A stretch of 64,000 bases of DNA from positions 43,470,490 to 43,534,489 of the forward strand of contig NC_090709.1 in the NCBI RefSeq assembly GCF_040954835.1, given 5' to 3'. The notes beneath the pieces are model-generated. The model made no database searches and was not told the origin of the DNA. It saw nothing but the letters and a program-made list of their open reading frames with translations. Shown one piece after another: positions 10,606-22,126 of the stretch. The translations under genes were made by a program, and so were the position numbers. The stretch comes from Lepisosteus oculatus (taxonomy: Eukaryota > Chordata > Actinopteri > Semionotiformes > Lepisosteidae). Position 1 is the stretch's first letter. Each line of letters starts with the position of its first letter.

Positions 10606-10693
10606 CCTTCGATAGCTCAGTTGGTAGAGCGGAGGACTGTAGTGGGGTCAACAGGGAATCCTTAGGTCGCTGGTTCGATTCCGGCTCGAAGGA
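10606..10693 (+). tRNA. tRNA-Tyr(GTA), with 15-nt intron
   Basis: Acceptor CCTTCGA pairs with TCGAAGG, followed by the D arm TAGCTCAGTTGGTAGAGC and T loop GGTTCGATTCC. The anticodon GTA is at 10639-10641. A 15-nt intron (10643-10657) sits one base after the anticodon, the standard place for tRNA-Tyr. A TTTT run follows within 10 nt. All arms pair, so this is likely functional. Confidence 0.95.
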
Positions 10694-10699
10694 AGGTGC

Positions 10700-11815
10700 T
10701 TTTCATGTAATTTAATCAAAGAGTTAAAAAAACGAATCTCTTTTATTCAGACATTGATCAAAAGCTCAATAATCGACTAAGCAAAGGCTCCTGTTCCGAA
10801 TTCAGCCCACGTCTGATTGTCTTTTTTTGGCCAAGATCTGATCTTTGAATTAAGGGACTACACTGTCTGCTTTGTAATTCAAAAATACATACAAATGTCA
10901 AGTTTTTTGTAGATATAAAGGTGTTCTCTGTTTTCAAAGGATAGTTACTTAATTGGCATAATGATTTGGTATTGATTTTGTATTGTTGTATTATAAAGTT
11001 TGTGCTTTCTGTGTTTTTATCGTATTGTGAACTTATTTTTTAAACAAATGCTTTCAAAGGCAAACACGGCACACATCTGTTTATACCAGCGGTGAATTGT
11101 ACATTTTTATTAAGTACAAGCTACTGTGCACTTCTGGGAGTATAACAGGTTCGATATAAAGTGGCAAAAATATAAAAGGGGAAAATACCCCAGACTGCGT
11201 GTAAAGCCCTCGTTGTGACTGTTTTAGATAAAAATGGCGTACTGTGCACGAAATTTTGCAGAAACACAATCTGATATTTTGATAATTATTATTTTAATAA
11301 TTTTATAAGTATGAGGCCCCGGATCCAAATCTTCAGTTCTGATTTTTTTAAGTGATATCTTTCCTTCCTGTCGTGGAAGTCACACGATGTGAGCAATTGT
11401 TTTTTTTACGTTACGATCCAAAGAGCCTCAGACTCACTGTAACCAAACCAGGATGGATTCTGCTGGGAGCCGGACTGAGCTCATTCTCACTCCCTGTGCT
11501 GAAAACAGAATTAGCTCTTCCCAGAACATCGTCTACAGCTGCTAGATTGTGCTCTGCATCTTACTGCTCCGGCAGTTACTTTGACGAAAGACAAATCACT
11601 TGTGCGCTTTTAACCTTCTCGCAGCTACGGGCGAGACTGACGCTCATGATATGAAGGCACCCGCTGGTATACCTTCTCTAACTTTCAGTCGCGACAGACT
11701 TCGCTTTTTAAAAAAAAAAGTAGATATTGCCCTGAAAAAAGCATTAGCTTTATCAGTTTTATATTAATCTATTTTGAATCAAAGTTTGATATTTTGTTTT
11801 ATTTTTTATTGCATT
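10700..11815. other. Non-coding stretch
   Basis: No supported gene. A 100-codon open stretch at 11352-11654 has no recognisable motif and is probably chance. Confidence 0.35.
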
Positions 11816-11818
11816 TTA

Positions 11819-12060
11819 CATAATAATAATAATCATTATTGCTTACACTTATATAGCACTGTTCTGGATACTCCACTCAATGCGCTTTACAGGTAATGGG
11901 GACTCCCCGCCACCACCACCATTCTCCTGAATGATCACAGAGAGTCAGGACCTCGGTTTTACGTCTCAGCCGAAGGACGGCACCTGTTTACAGTTTAGCG
12001 TCCCCGTCATTGTACTGGGGTATCAGGACCCGCATGGACCGCGGGGTGTGCGCCCATCGA
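11819..12060 (-). mobile_element. 5S-derived SINE, 3' portion
   Basis: Reverse complement of the 3' and middle parts of the SINE at 21311-21871. It shares the GTAAAGCGC/AGCGCTATATAAGTGTAAGCAAT-type tail and the block ending at CAGGACC. The 5S-like head is absent and part of the middle is deleted. Confidence 0.75.
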
Positions 12061-12741
12061 CAGAAACCAGACGTGTGTCGGGCTCGGCTGCGAGCAGGAC
12101 AATGACGTCACGTGGACAAAGTAGAGGAAATCAAAACGGTTCTATAAAAGACCTGTGTCAGCTGTTGGTTTGCAGTCTGGACTCTAAATCCTCCGATCCG
12201 ATTTTAAATCTCTCTAATACCTGAGCTGCGGCTTCTTCCGAGTATTTATTCGTATACTTATTATGTGTAAGTGTATAGATGAAACCTTTCATAGTGTAAT
12301 GCTTACGCCCGACAGGCACTGTGTAAGAGCCGGTGTACCAGAGCAGGTGACGTCACTGCCCTTCCCTGTGATAGCAGGACCACAGCCCGTGGGTTGTGGG
12401 GAGATCTCTCTTTAGCTCACCGGGCTGGGTCGCTGCAGAGAGACATGGGAGTCCCGGGTTTGAGCCCCCGACGGTGGGGGGCCGACCTAATGCGGCGACA
12501 GCGCCCGCCTGAGCCCTTGTTGCGTTACAATATATTGTTCAGTTTAAATCAAAATGCTTTACTAATACAAGAGAGAAGTATAGTATGAAGGATGTGACAA
12601 ATGTATGATTTCACGGAACAAAACGGTTTTTATTTGCATTCGAAATGAAGCGGAATTTTAGCGCAACACACAAGCCCTTTGTCTTTTTTAGTGATTTTTA
12701 AACAGACGTAGAAAACGCGTTTTTTTAACACTATAATAGCA

Positions 12742-12814
12742 GGGTCAGTGGCGTAATGAATAACGCGTTAGGCCTCGTGTCAGAAAATTATAGGTTCGAC
12801 TGCCATCTGGCTTG
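12742..12814 (+). pseudogene. tRNA-Arg(TCG)-like pseudogene
   Basis: Gap-free 73-nt alignment to tRNA-Arg: D arm GGCGTAATGAATAACGC pairs, and TCG is at the anticodon position. T33 is C, the T stem has two mismatches and the anticodon stem one. The acceptor pairs only through several G-T wobbles. A tRNA-like string around 12395-12465 is weaker still and is not called. Confidence 0.6.
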
Positions 12815-13860
12815 TTGAGTTTATACCACTTACATTCTTTTATATAAATGAACTGCACCTGAAAGCTATAGAAAACACTTTGGGTAAGTTGTCTGCAGCC
12901 TCCTGCGTCGACAACTTACCCAAAACACTGTACTGTCTGGAGATCAGCTCCAGCTCTGAACTCAATTGCAATGAAAAACCATGCGTAACAAAACTGGAGA
13001 ACAGCTGAACTTGTGCTCAGTTCGGTGATGAGGGTTCAGAACTGTCATTGTTGTAATTAGCACGAACTGCACAGGCTCTGAATCAGACCATGTCAATTAG
13101 TCTGATCAGTGTAGGACACGTTAATGTAGAATTATTAATAGGTTTATTAGTTAGTTAGTTCAGGTTTACCCACCTGAACTAATGTAGAATTATTACTTGG
13201 TCTGTCTCTTGTTTGTATATAAATGAATGTCTCTGACAACTTAATGTTAGTTTTACGATGTAGGTCAGGCGTTGACATATGCACGAGTATACGAAATGTC
13301 TCACTCCTGATTCAACTCATGTTCTATAGGAGATTGGCGATTCCTCTTGTTTCTCATACAACCATATCAGAACAGAAGCCCGTGTCACCCAGCTGTGATT
13401 CAAGATCGACTCGCATCTTTATCCCTTTTTTGTTCATGATCATTATTTTCTTTAGTTATGATCAATATTGAACTTTTTTTAAATGAAATGACAATAATCA
13501 AACATGCAGGCAGATTTTTGAAAAGTATTCGGAATTGACAGGGTGCCCCTTTGGAACAGTCGTCAGAAAATGTGAGAAAATGAAAGTTATGTAAGCTCTC
13601 ACACAAAGCATTGAAGATAGGAATCTGAGTGTAAAAAAGCTACCTGTCTCCCAATGATAGGCAGGGATACACACCATGACTCGAATAGACTCAGAGAACT
13701 TTAACAACTATGATATTACGAGTGCTTTGCACGTGTCGAATTTCAAGAAGGAACTACTACAACAGTTTGGACATAATTCAATACCACCGGCAAAGTCCAA
13801 TGCCGGCAACTTCTGAGAAAATAATGTTCACTCATGGAATTTGGTCTTTGAATGGCTGGC
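12815..13860. other. Non-coding stretch with small inverted repeats
   Basis: Contains the 15-bp hairpin at 12879-12924 and a 9-bp one near 13158-13181 (AGTTCAGGT/ACCTGAACT). No gene recognised. Confidence 0.4.
12879..12924. repeat. Perfect 15-bp hairpin
   Basis: TTTGGGTAAGTTGTC (12879-12893) and its exact reverse complement (12910-12924) surround a 16-nt loop. It has no T-run or known RNA family context. Confidence 0.85.
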
Positions 13861-13867
13861 GGGAAAA

Positions 13868-14215
13868 TTCATTTATACTCCTTTTGCACCCTCAGCTGAA
13901 ACATGTTAAAATAACAACGCAGATTTGTTGGAGAACCTGACAAGAATTATTGGGTTAGTACTGTATGTATTCTTGTATATTTACTTTAATTTTAATATAA
14001 ATGTAAACATGCATGCTGTATAAGCTATTGTAATTTTAAAATATGTTAGCTGAGGATGCAAGGAGGGCTATTATACCTTGTGAAACACGCAAGGAACCGT
14101 AAAAAAGGCTGATATTTGAATAAAATTGGCGATCACAAGAAAACCACAATTTATGTGGTATTATCATCAATATCCTTCAAAATCGACGTTCAAATGAAGG
14201 ATTTGAAGAAACTAT
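13868..14215 (+). repeat. Dispersed tRNA-flank repeat, copy
   Basis: Similar to 22335-22535 (plus) and, inverted, to 17400-17780. Landmarks are ATGTTAGCTGAGGATGCAA and the ATTTGTTGGAGAACCTGACAA region. The family occurs next to tRNA-Asn copies elsewhere in the window, so it is part of the larger amplified tRNA-linked unit. Confidence 0.65.
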
Positions 14216-14493
14216 GAAAAAAGCAATAGTAGTAGGAGAGGATTTTGATTTTTGCTCTTCAAGTCAGTAGATCGACGTAGAGTTGCGCCCCTACAAACAG
14301 CACAAAGGATGAAACCCACCTCCTTCGTTATTGCTATGTTTGTGCCGGTCAAAGTAGCGTTTGTGCTATTGAAAGCATCTCAGAAGATGAAGGTGCAGTC
14401 ACTTCCACATGTCATGATATCATTAGATCCGACGACAAGAGCTGAAGCCCCCCAGTCCAAGCCAGCAATGTGAGGAAGACGGACATGGCGGAA

Positions 14494-14575
14494 GGTAGCG
14501 TGGCCGAGCGGTCTAAGGCGCTGGATTTAGGCTCCAGTCTCTCTGGGGGCGTGGGTTCGAATCCCACCGCTGCCA
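14494..14575 (+). tRNA. tRNA-Leu(TAG)
   Basis: 82-nt type II tRNA: acceptor GGTAGCG pairs with CGCTGCC, D arm TGGCCGAGCGGTCTAAGGC, anticodon arm CTGGA-TTTAG-GCTCCAG region with TAG, long variable arm and T loop GGGTTCGAATCCC. A TTTT run follows at about 14587. Every stem pairs, so it is likely functional. Confidence 0.96.
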
Positions 14576-14579
14576 AATG

Positions 14580-16355
14580 TTAATGTTTTAAGACCTGCAA
14601 TACGATCAGTAAAAGTGCTTTTTGTTAGGCTGCAGGAGGTGTTAAGAGATAGACTTTCTAAAAGACAGGCTTAACATCAAGGCAGAAAAAATATTTTGTT
14701 TTCTCAACAGAAATTCTCTTTGGCACGTTCAGCTTTATGTAGGGAACAACATCTGCCAAGATCACTTTTGAGGCAGTGCACATGATAGTGTACCGGCAAG
14801 TACAGTACATTCAATATTGGCTGTGGTGGTGAGCTGCTTTTGTCTGTGAAACTTTTAATTCTTCACGCCGAATCGTTGGCAGGGGTAAAGCTTATTAAAT
14901 CTTTGAACATAGCGCTCCATCAGAAGTACTTTGTTCGTGATCAAAAGAGATCAGAGGATTAACTTCATGAATTCACATAGCATACCTTACAGGAAAGATT
15001 TAAAAGGGGAATTGATTGTGCTTCCTGATGTTGTTCCTGTGGTTTCTTTGGATACAAAGGTGAATGTTCTTTGACGTTCTGCTAGAGTATCCACTGGGTG
15101 AGCTTTCTCAATTAGCTCGGATAGGTCATCAGTGCTCCGTCTCCGGAAAATAATCAGCACTGTCGATCACGAGTTTACAGATTTCTCCAAATAACAACTA
15201 TACATTTTAACCCAGCGGTTAGCATTCCTTCAATCCAATAGTTTTACTCTGGGTAAAAAGCAGCGCAATCTACAGAGAGATGATATTCAAATATTTTAAT
15301 GTTCTTATTGGAATACCTGTATGGAGATATCGCTCAGAATTCCTAATATGATTTTGAGTTCAGTTTTGCTTTACTACTTTCAGAGTCTTTTATTGACCTT
15401 GCTGAAGCAGAGAAGTGACATAATCACAAATGCGACCTACCTGTGCTGCTGTTTCTGGTTAATAATTATTATTGCGAGGAAAAAAAAACAGCTCCTTGCA
15501 TTAAGAGCAAGAGCAACCAAAGCGCTCTCTTGTTGATTTGGGTTTTTTCCGTGGTGCTCTTCCTCAGATGCAAAGTTATTTGGCGAGCAAGGACCTCTGA
15601 GAAGGAGCCTGAATCCGTCAAGAACTCTGAAATTCTAATATCGCACTACCGTCTTGTGTACAGAGATCTGCTTCTTCCTTTTTGAGTGTTTTGGTGTTTA
15701 AGAGCACACTTCCTACCTCGAATGTTAGTTTCAGGAGATGTGTTACCAGATCACAGATCATCTTGAAAAGATTTGGGATGCACTGGCTCAGTTATTTGAA
15801 GGAACCTATACCACCAACGCACTTCTGAGAAGCACCTGCACATTTTCGCAATCCTCTCTCTCACCTACAAAGTTATGAAGACACAGACGACCAACAAAAA
15901 CTAATTTGATTCACTCAATTATTTGTCCATCTCTAAAGCCTGTGTGTATTGACTAGGCAATTCAAAAGCACATATTAAATAAGAACACGATCCTTCTTGT
16001 TACCATTCACGTGGTTGGAGCGTTGTTTCGCCCTTTAACATTCTTCTACAATATTTACAAAAGGGCTTTATCACTGGAGTTGTGTGCATCAGTCCATGAA
16101 CATCAACTGTACTGCTGTTTTTCTATGCGTAATTTAATTGCAAGCACTTAAAAGATGCAAAAAGGTTTCAAAGAAAACATAATTGAAAGACAGTCGAGTA
16201 AGGAGGTAGAAAAACGCACTCCCCCATTGAAGAATCAACCACCGTCGCCCATGTGACTGGATATAAAAATAAATTATTCATTTCAATTATTCATGAAGGG
16301 TGGATTGTGGTCAGTAAACATATGCACATCTTTAAGTCAGTTCCACCATCTGTGC
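14580..16355. other. Non-coding stretch
   Basis: 1.8 kb without a supported gene or RNA. Short open stretches near 15321-15685 have no recognisable domain. Confidence 0.35.
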
Positions 16356-16359
16356 CATA

Positions 16360-16431
16360 GGGGATGTAGCTCAGTGGTAGAGTGCATGCTTTTCATGTAT
16401 GAAGTCCTGAGTTCAATCTCTGGCGTTTCCA
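16360..16431 (+). pseudogene. tRNA-Ala body with TTC (Glu) anticodon
   Basis: Gap-free 72-nt match to tRNA-Ala(TGC), but the loop is TTTTCAT, giving TTC. The acceptor stem GGGGATG/CGTTTCC pairs throughout with wobbles and keeps G3:T70, the alanyl-tRNA synthetase identity pair. The D and anticodon stems pair. The T stem has one mismatch (52:62) and three wobbles, and no TTTT follows within about 40 nt. If made, it could carry Ala to Glu codons, but the weak T arm and lack of terminator favour a pseudogene. Confidence 0.7.
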
Positions 16432-17399
16432 GATGTCTTATATTATTGTGCTCACATTGCAATCTTCTGTTGAGTAAGAACTCTTTGCTCGTGTTCATAG
16501 AGAGCCAGGTTTACACAATTAAATTCAGTCACACACGAAGTGCTACAGTCTTGCTCTGCTGTTTTAAATGTACCTCCAAAGCATTTCGTTGTGTTAACTA
16601 CCAAATGATTTGAACTAATTTTACGTCATATTCAGGAAATCCAGAGAAGGTCATCAGACTTTTAGTGGCTGTTGAAGAAAACACCTGTTGAATCTCACCA
16701 GGGATTTCTTGAGAGATCATTCAGTGAGCAAGTCCTCCCTCTGGACTCCAAATATTTTGGGTTAAACTGTTATTCACATACTCTAACGAAGAGAAACGTT
16801 AGTGTCTTCCGGTGTGTGAGCCCATTTCTAAAAAAAAAAAGTTATATAAATTGAATTGTTCTACTTTTTAGGCTTGCATAGTCTTATTAATATTTCAGTT
16901 AAATCTTTTTTTCTGTAGTAACATCAGTTGATATTAATATTAGTCCTGATTTATAATTTTTTTGTCATGGTTGATCTTAAATAATTTTGTATTTAGTTTC
17001 AGTTTTGAAAAATCATGCAGAGAAGCTACCAAAACTGGTAATGTTCATATAATGTGTAATGCAATAGCAGCATTTTGGGTTGAAAACAAAAAGTATATCT
17101 TGGTATGAATCCTAACACTTCATAGACAGCGTTCTAGGACTTCTCACTTCAGATAAAGTTGTCAATACATCATAGATTTCTACTCAATCAATATCAGCAG
17201 TGTTATCGCTACCGAACGCTAAATATAGATCCTGGCAATACTTCGTGAGATCTTCGTAAGAAAATCCAAAATACTACGGAAGGAATCAAATTTATATGTT
17301 TCTTTGGATCGAGAAGATGATCATTATGAGACTCAAAACATGCCTGTCTTTTCTTTTGGACAAATGGATTATTGAGGTGTAAAGATGGGTTCAAAACCA
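16432..17399. other. Non-coding stretch
   Basis: No gene or RNA recognised; AT-rich. Confidence 0.35.
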
Positions 17400-17780
17400 A
17401 AATCACCTGCTATCACTGCTGTTTCTTCAAATCCTTCAACTGATCATCGATATCGAGGAATAATATATAGTTTCTTCAAATCCTTCAACTGATCATCGAC
17501 AGAGAAATAATATTATACAATTGTGGTTTTCTGTTAATTGCCAATTTGACTAATTACATCTTCGTTTACAGATGTCTTGCATGTATCACAAGGTATAATA
17601 GTCGTCGTGCGTCCTCAGTTAAAATGTACGACAAAAGTACAACATTTATGGTTACATCCATATTAAAATGAAGGTAAATATACCAAGATATTAAAATACA
17701 ATTGTACAGTCCTAACTTAATAATGCCTGTGAAGTTTTCCAACAAATCCGAACTGTAATTTTGAAATATTATAGCTGAGA
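17400..17780 (-). repeat. Dispersed tRNA-flank repeat, inverted copy
   Basis: Reverse complement similarity to 13868-14215. A short tandem duplication is visible: TTCTTCAAATCCTTCAACTG occurs at about 17422 and again at about 17471. Confidence 0.6.
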
Positions 17781-18059
17781 ATGTAAAGAGAGTACAAAGA
17801 TCAAATTCAATGAGTGAAAATGCACCAGTAGTTCTCTAAGCTGAGTTTCTTCCCTGAACATGACTTGCTTGCGAAGCACCAAGCAGCCTTGAACGGATCG
17901 CGGAAATCAAATATACAGTACAGATGGATTCAGAGTGTGCTTTCCAACTTTTGTGCAACATTTTCCTTTGATAGGGTGGAGTTGTCTTCACAATCTGGGT
18001 TAAATAAAAAGGAGTGACGTCAGTGTTAAACAGCTTTCCTTCTTGGAGAACAATGGTAC

Positions 18060-18580
18060 AAACTCAGATGCATTTTATCAAGTCGAGGTCATTCTCTTCG
18101 ATAAATTCATTCAGAAGCTGAAATATGTGCTCTCCTGTAGTTCCTGTTGGTAGCGGTTTACAGAACAGAAAGTCTTCATGAGACATACCCTCAAACTCGA
18201 ATCTAACGTAAACGAGCAAATTGGCCAAATCGACTACAGACTCATCTAATTGCAGTGAAAAACATCTGCTCATCTTAACGCGCTCTATCAGTGTACTTTT
18301 GATATAATCCTTCATTTCAATAATTCTATAAATGACTGTGTCTTTCAGGGGGAGGGGGGCAGCAGGTCGAGCTGTTTAGCAGCTTTTTTTCCACACATAA
18401 TACGTGTCAGCTCTTTTGCCAACTGTAAATAAGGTTCTTCAAAAATAGTGTAGCTTACCTGCTTTAGCAATCCGCAAGCTTTTTCCGCGTTTCCGTTTTT
18501 ATTTCCGTATTTATTTAAAGTTTTTATTTCATGCGCATGGGAGCGAAACACAGAGATGCTCGGTGTATTTTTCTCAAATT
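18060..18580 (-). pseudogene. hAT-family transposase fragment
   Basis: Two minus-strand pieces in different frames join near 18350. They carry the hAT/ZBED-like string MCGKKAAKQLDLLP and then FSLQLDES...NLLVYVRF and DFLFCKPLPT...NEFIEENDLD, which resemble the N-terminal part of the catalytic region of Charlie-type hAT transposases. A frameshift lies at a C-rich run, and the C-terminal half is absent. It belongs with the inverted terminus at 18994-19013. Confidence 0.8.
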
Positions 18581-18993
18581 CGAACAGTTCTTAAATATTT
18601 TTCTATCACGCTTTCGTGTGCTCACAAGATTGCCTGCGTTCGTAGCACGTATTTCTATGCATTCCTGTGTTTACAATGTTGGCATTGTTCCAAAATCACG
18701 CTAATTCTCCTTTCTCCCTATTTGCTGGAGATACAATAGCTTTTTTTAAATACAATTGGTCACTTGCATCCGTAGCACGCATTCCTATAGAGTGGTATAG
18801 AATTACAGAGTATCTCTTGTGTCCACTGAAGTATTAGCACGCACTGTATCGTAGTATGTAGCCTGCGTATTCGACAAGTATTAAAATACAAAATATGAAA
18901 ACCCGTCCCGATTTTTCAGTGCACACTACACAGTTCCAGGGTCATTTGGCGTACCACCTGGTGGCACTCCACGTACCACTGCCGGTACGCGTA

Positions 18994-19013
18994 CCACAGT
19001 TTGAGAACTACTG
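18994..19013 (-). mobile_element. hAT terminal inverted repeat
   Basis: Minus strand CAGTAGTTCTCAAACTGTGG is a typical hAT 5' end and lies upstream of the transposase fragment in the same orientation. The partner end was not found. Confidence 0.75.
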
Positions 19014-19284
19014 ATCTACAGTATCTATAAATCTCTTACACGTCATTTACAATGGCTTTTCAACTAATAGCCCGTGCAGGGATCAAACCCTAACTGTTGG
19101 TACAGTACGAGTTGCGTAAGGCTCTGTAACGCGCAGATGAGAAACTAACCTCTGCTTCTTCATTATATACACAGTGAGCTATATATGCGAGCTTACTGCC
19201 TCCTACAGGCTCTGTATTTGATTGCGGTACAAGACCGGCCGTGGAGATAAAGTGAGACGGGTGTGTACATTAAAAGGCTCATAG

Positions 19285-19341
19285 TGTCCCTGGGAGGGCT
19301 CAAACCACCACCCTTTTGGTTAACAACCGAACCACAAAGAC
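19285..19341 (-). pseudogene. tRNA-Asn(GTT) pseudogene lacking the D arm
   Basis: Minus strand GTCTTTGTGG then directly TTCGGTTGTTAACC, with GTT anticodon, T arm GGTGGTTTGAGCC and GGGAC end. The D arm (about 16 nt) is missing, similar to the fossil at 1456. A weaker T-arm-like string near 19080 was not called. Confidence 0.85.
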
Positions 19342-19886
19342 TCATGTACAGCTTAACACTTCTCGGTCTCAGTGAAAGTGATACACTCCGTAAAATTTCC
19401 AGAGATTCATTTATTTTTAAAGGAAAATCACCAACAGCGGCCGAGATCTACTGGAGTTTTTTCATTCTATACTGCGATTTCTGAAGGGTACTCTGTGAAA
19501 ATACGAGTTTTGACGAGAAGGGATGGACATATAAGGTCAAAAGGCTTGAGGAATTGAACCTTAAGGTGAAGACTGCGGGTTCAGTAGCAGCAGAACCTGA
19601 TCAGTATCAGTTGACTCCGATATACTTTGAAAATGAACTTGGGGATTTAGAGTCAGACGTGCTACCGTTGCACCATGGGGTACTTAATTAAAAAAAAATA
19701 GAAAAAAAATCAGTGTTCCTGGATCTGTAATTGAGAACAACACCTGCACAAGAGCTGCGCAGGAAGAATAAAATGTGGTCTGTGAAGAAGAGACTCTCTT
19801 CGGAGAGCTGCGCTCTTCACAGGAGATTTTTTTTTTTGTGAAGCTGATTTGTCTCCTTTGGGAAATTCAACAGCTCTGACAACCGT

Positions 19887-19958
19887 GACTTCGTGGCGCA
19901 ACGGTAGCGCGCCTGACTCCAGATCAGAAGGCTGTGTGTTCAAATCATGTCGAGGTCA
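19887..19958 (+). tRNA. tRNA-Trp(CCA)
   Basis: 72 nt, acceptor GACTTCG/CGAGGTC fully paired (one wobble), D arm GGCGCAACGGTAGCGC, loop CTCCAGA with CCA, T arm with wobble pairs. One mismatch lies at the end of the anticodon stem (27:43). TTTTT follows 8 nt later. Probably functional, though slightly diverged. Confidence 0.88.
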
Positions 19959-19959
19959 G

Positions 19960-20490
19960 CTGTTACTTTTTCAGGTTCTGCTGGTCCTGAACACGGAATT
20001 CACCCCATGCAGTTGAGTTCTATCTGTACACCACATAGATAATCAAAACAAAATAGAGCAGTACAGGACACGCAGTGTGGAGCTCACACAGGCTTACAGT
20101 CTCCAGCATTGGAGTGGAGGGGAAAAAAGAACTTTGTTTTTTTTTTTTAAGAGAAAAGGCACAGTTCACATCTGCTTAACATCACGTCCAACTAGAGACA
20201 GCTACATCAGATAATGGAATCCCGGAAGTTTCAGATAACTTTTTTTAATACAGGTTCAAGCAAACCTGAAAGTTAATGAGTTTCCGGACACTTTTGTTTT
20301 ATTAAAAAGTGTCTGAAGCCTGAAACTGTAATTTGAAAACAAAACCCGCTATTGGACATTAGCAGGTGCTTTTTGTAACGATTTGCTATTTCATGCTGGA
20401 AAACAAAGGAAACAGACCCAACGTTTGCTTTCAGGTGCGGTTCATTACATAATATACATCTATTACTGAGGAGCTTGAATAAAATTTACA
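19960..20490. other. Non-coding stretch
   Basis: No gene recognised. An imperfect inverted pair around 20222-20330 (TCCGGAAAC-like segments) is visible. Confidence 0.35.
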
Positions 20491-20561
20491 CGAACCAGGT
20501 ATAGGTCGAACCTACAATCTTATGATCCGGAATCAGACGCGTTGTTTATTAAACCGCTGGC
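20491..20561 (-). pseudogene. tRNA-Arg(CCG)-like pseudogene
   Basis: Minus strand GCGTCTGATTCCGGATCA is the tRNA-Arg(CCG) anticodon arm, followed by AAGATTG and a T loop GGTTCGACC. The D arm and acceptor stem no longer pair properly. Confidence 0.75.
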
Positions 20562-21190
20562 ATTTCACATGACCTGAATTCCCCCAAAGTGTGCTCAGCG
20601 CCGCTACTAGTCATGCACCGCTCCGTCTAAAATTTCAAAGTGAGAAACATGTGTTTTCTGATTTTTTATGAGTTTTAAAATATAATCTCTTTAAATCAGA
20701 CAAGGGGTTTATGTTTCGCACTGAAATTCCGATTGACTGAGAATTCAAAGAAAGACTGTTTTCTTCCACAACACCGTATAATTATCACATCCACCAGACT
20801 CTCCAACCTCTCCAGATCTTGCTGGTCGAGCAATTGCTCCGATAAATTAGGTCACGTATCATGTTAAATCATTTCTTCTCAACACATTTCCTGGTGCACG
20901 TTTTCTCTATGAAAAAAAGATATTTTTCCGTTGCACGATTTCTTGTTTTTTATCAAAGCGTACAGAAATAAAAAAGAAGAAGAAATAGTGTCGCAAAAGA
21001 ACTCTGTCGCCCTTGGGAGATGTCAAACGCATTGGACATGAAAATGGCAGATAAAAGCCAGTTCTCTTCGTTTCTCAGTGTCGGGGCTGCTATGTAAAAC
21101 AGGCAATTTGCTCTGAGCGCAGGTTCAGCGCTTACTGAACGCAGATGTCTCAGAGCGGTGTGTCCAAGCGGCTGTAAAAGGTGATGGGTA
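20562..21190. other. Non-coding stretch
   Basis: No gene recognised. 21155-21180 (AGAGCGGTGTGTCCAAG) recurs inverted near 43890 upstream of another tRNA-Thr fossil, so it is part of a shared tRNA-Thr flank. Confidence 0.45.
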
Positions 21191-21194
21191 CCCT

Positions 21195-21268
21195 GTCACT
21201 GTAGCCTAGTTGGTTAAAGCGCTTCTCTATTAAACAAAAGAACCGAGATTCAAATCCCAGCCGTGTCT
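21195..21268 (+). pseudogene. tRNA-Thr-derived pseudogene, ATT anticodon
   Basis: TAGCCTAGTTGGTTAAAGC D arm and TTCAAATCCCAGCCG T arm match tRNA-Thr. The anticodon loop CTATTAA equals that at 636-709. Mismatches occur in the acceptor, D and anticodon stems. Confidence 0.75.
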
Positions 21269-21310
21269 TTCTTCCTATCTTGTAGTACAGAACGTATCAG
21301 CAGCCATGTC

Positions 21311-21871
21311 AGCCTGCAACTCACAACTGGCAACCCACTGAAGCTAAGCAGGTGTGAGCCTGGTCAGTACCTGGATAGGAGACCTCCTGGGAAAAACTAA
21401 GGTTGCTGCTGGAAGAGGTGTTAGTGGGGCCAGCAGGGGGCACTCACCCTGTGGTCTGTGTGGGCCCTAATGCCCCAGTATAGTGACGGGGACACTATAC
21501 TGTAAACAGGCGCCGTCCTTCGGATGAGATGTAAAACTGAGGTCCTGACTCTCTGTGGTCATTACAAATCACATGGTGTTTCTTGAAAAGAGTAGGGGTG
21601 TAACCCCGGCGTCCTGGCCAAATTTCCCATTGGCCTTAACCAATCATGGCCTCCTAATAATCCCCATCTATGAATTGGCTTCGTTGCTCTCCTCTCCACT
21701 AATAGCTGATGTGTGGTGAGCGTTCTGGCGCACTATGGCTGCCGTCGCATCATCCAGGTGGATGCTGCACATTGGTGGTGGTGGAGGGGAGACCCCATTA
21801 CCTGTAAAGCGCTTTGAGTGGAGTGTCCAGAAAAGCGCTATATAAGTGTAAGCAATTATTAAATTATTATT
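21311..21871 (+). mobile_element. 5S rRNA-derived SINE (SINE3-like)
   Basis: The head matches 5S rRNA from about its middle on: GAAGCTAAGCAGG, then GCCTGGTCAGTACCTGGAT and AGGAGACC, which are the 5S internal promoter blocks. A non-5S body and a tail GTAAAGCGC...AAAAGCGCTATATAA ending in TTATT repeats follow; this is the kind of tail borrowed from CR1/L2-type LINEs. SINE3-type elements of fish have this plan. It makes no protein. Confidence 0.88.
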
Positions 21872-21879
21872 TTTTCGGG

Positions 21880-22084
21880 CAATCACAAAGGGCTTGATTT
21901 CGTTAAATGCATGTGTTCATTTCCTTTCTGGAAAACTTGTTTTTGATGAAATTCACACAGCTTGCGAAAAATGAAATTCAATTCTTGGTTATCAGTGCAG
22001 AAGAAATATTACAGGCTGGCAAAATAAACGGGAAGAGATTTTTTTTTAACCGAAAACTTGTGATTCGAGAAATGACCTTACCAG

Positions 22085-22126
<42 letters not shown>

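Noticed and set aside
12395-12465. Possible tRNA with CTTTAGCTCACCGGGCTGG and GGTTTGAGCC
   Set aside because: Only A- and B-box-like strings; the stems do not pair and no anticodon arm can be placed.
19075-19140. Possible minus-strand tRNA with a T-arm-like AGGGTTTGATCCCT
   Set aside because: Only the T arm is convincing; the rest does not align to any tRNA I recognise.
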